This document shows positions 6,070-6,137 of a DNA stretch of 6,137 nucleotides, piece after piece. The notes beneath the pieces were generated by a model. That model saw only the letters and a list, made by a program, of their open reading frames with translations, was not told the DNA's origin and made no database searches. Position numbers and translations under genes: made by a program. The first letter of the stretch is position 1, and each line of letters begins with the position of its first letter. The DNA comes from Candidatus Bipolaricaulota bacterium (GTDB taxonomy: Bacteria; Bipolaricaulota; Bipolaricaulia; UBA7950; UBA9294), in assembly GCA_015485945.1 (NCBI GenBank), contig WFSM01000062.1:1-6137 (forward strand). The letters are read 5' to 3'.

Positions 6070-6116
6070 CCTGCCTCCTAAGGTGTAAGTTTTTTGGCAT
6101 GCAAATTGCTACCGGA

Positions 6117-6122
6117 ATTTTA
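6117..6122 (-). promoter_or_regulatory. Possible -10 box for the pnt operon
   Basis: Minus-strand TAAAAT matches five of six bases of TATAAT and lies 47 nt before the pntAA start. The corresponding -35 would fall at or beyond the window edge, so it cannot be verified. The rest of 6070-6137 holds the pntAA ribosome binding site and an AT-rich leader; no other gene is visible there. Confidence 0.2.
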
Positions 6123-6137
6123 GATCCTTACGGGGAA

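Overview
All recognisable genes in this window lie on the minus strand, so the natural reading direction is from high to low coordinates. The content is bacterial: strong Shine-Dalgarno sites, sigma70-type promoter hexamers, intrinsic terminators, tightly packed cistrons, and moderately high GC. All five complete genes end in TAA. The sugar-binding protein has a plain Sec signal peptide with no lipobox cysteine, which fits a diderm or toga-like envelope better than a classical monoderm. I cannot name the lineage. The style (FGQ-type signal peptide, three-gene transhydrogenase, AglE/AglF-type importer) would suit a deep-branching anaerobe or thermophile, but this is a weak inference.

Region 1 (6137 to about 3150) is a three-gene operon for the proton-translocating NAD(P) transhydrogenase: pntAA (soluble NAD(H)-binding domain I), pntAB (first three membrane helices) and pntB (remaining helices plus NADP(H)-binding domain III). 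pntAA and pntAB overlap by one base (TAATG) and pntB starts 6 nt after the pntAB stop, so translation is probably coupled. The complex couples hydride transfer between NADH and NADP+ to proton movement across the membrane. A long hairpin that pairs continuously only in minus-sense RNA follows pntB and probably ends the transcript.

Region 2 (about 3090 to 1) begins a separate transcription unit. A good promoter with a palindrome at its expected start point precedes a ROK-family winged-HTH regulator. This regulator has lost the sugar-kinase and zinc signatures of the family. Next come an AglE-like substrate-binding protein and an AglF-like permease that runs off the left edge. These form the start of an alpha-glucoside/oligosaccharide ABC importer, presumably controlled by the ROK protein.

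The most interesting signals are non-coding and surround the binding-protein gene. An orphan, near-perfect anti-SD complement with no usable start codon lies between the ROK gene and the binding-protein gene. A textbook intrinsic terminator lies between the binding-protein gene and the permease gene. Together they would make the binding-protein segment more abundant than the regulator and permease segments. The transhydrogenase is also notable because the central membrane histidine known from E. coli is replaced by Asn, and the alternative histidine position in PntAB is Ser.

No tRNA, rRNA, CRISPR array, insertion sequence or phage feature was seen. No gene-free stretch exceeds 300 bases. The longest is the 210-nt gap between pntB and the ROK gene, and it is accounted for by a terminator, a promoter and an operator candidate.
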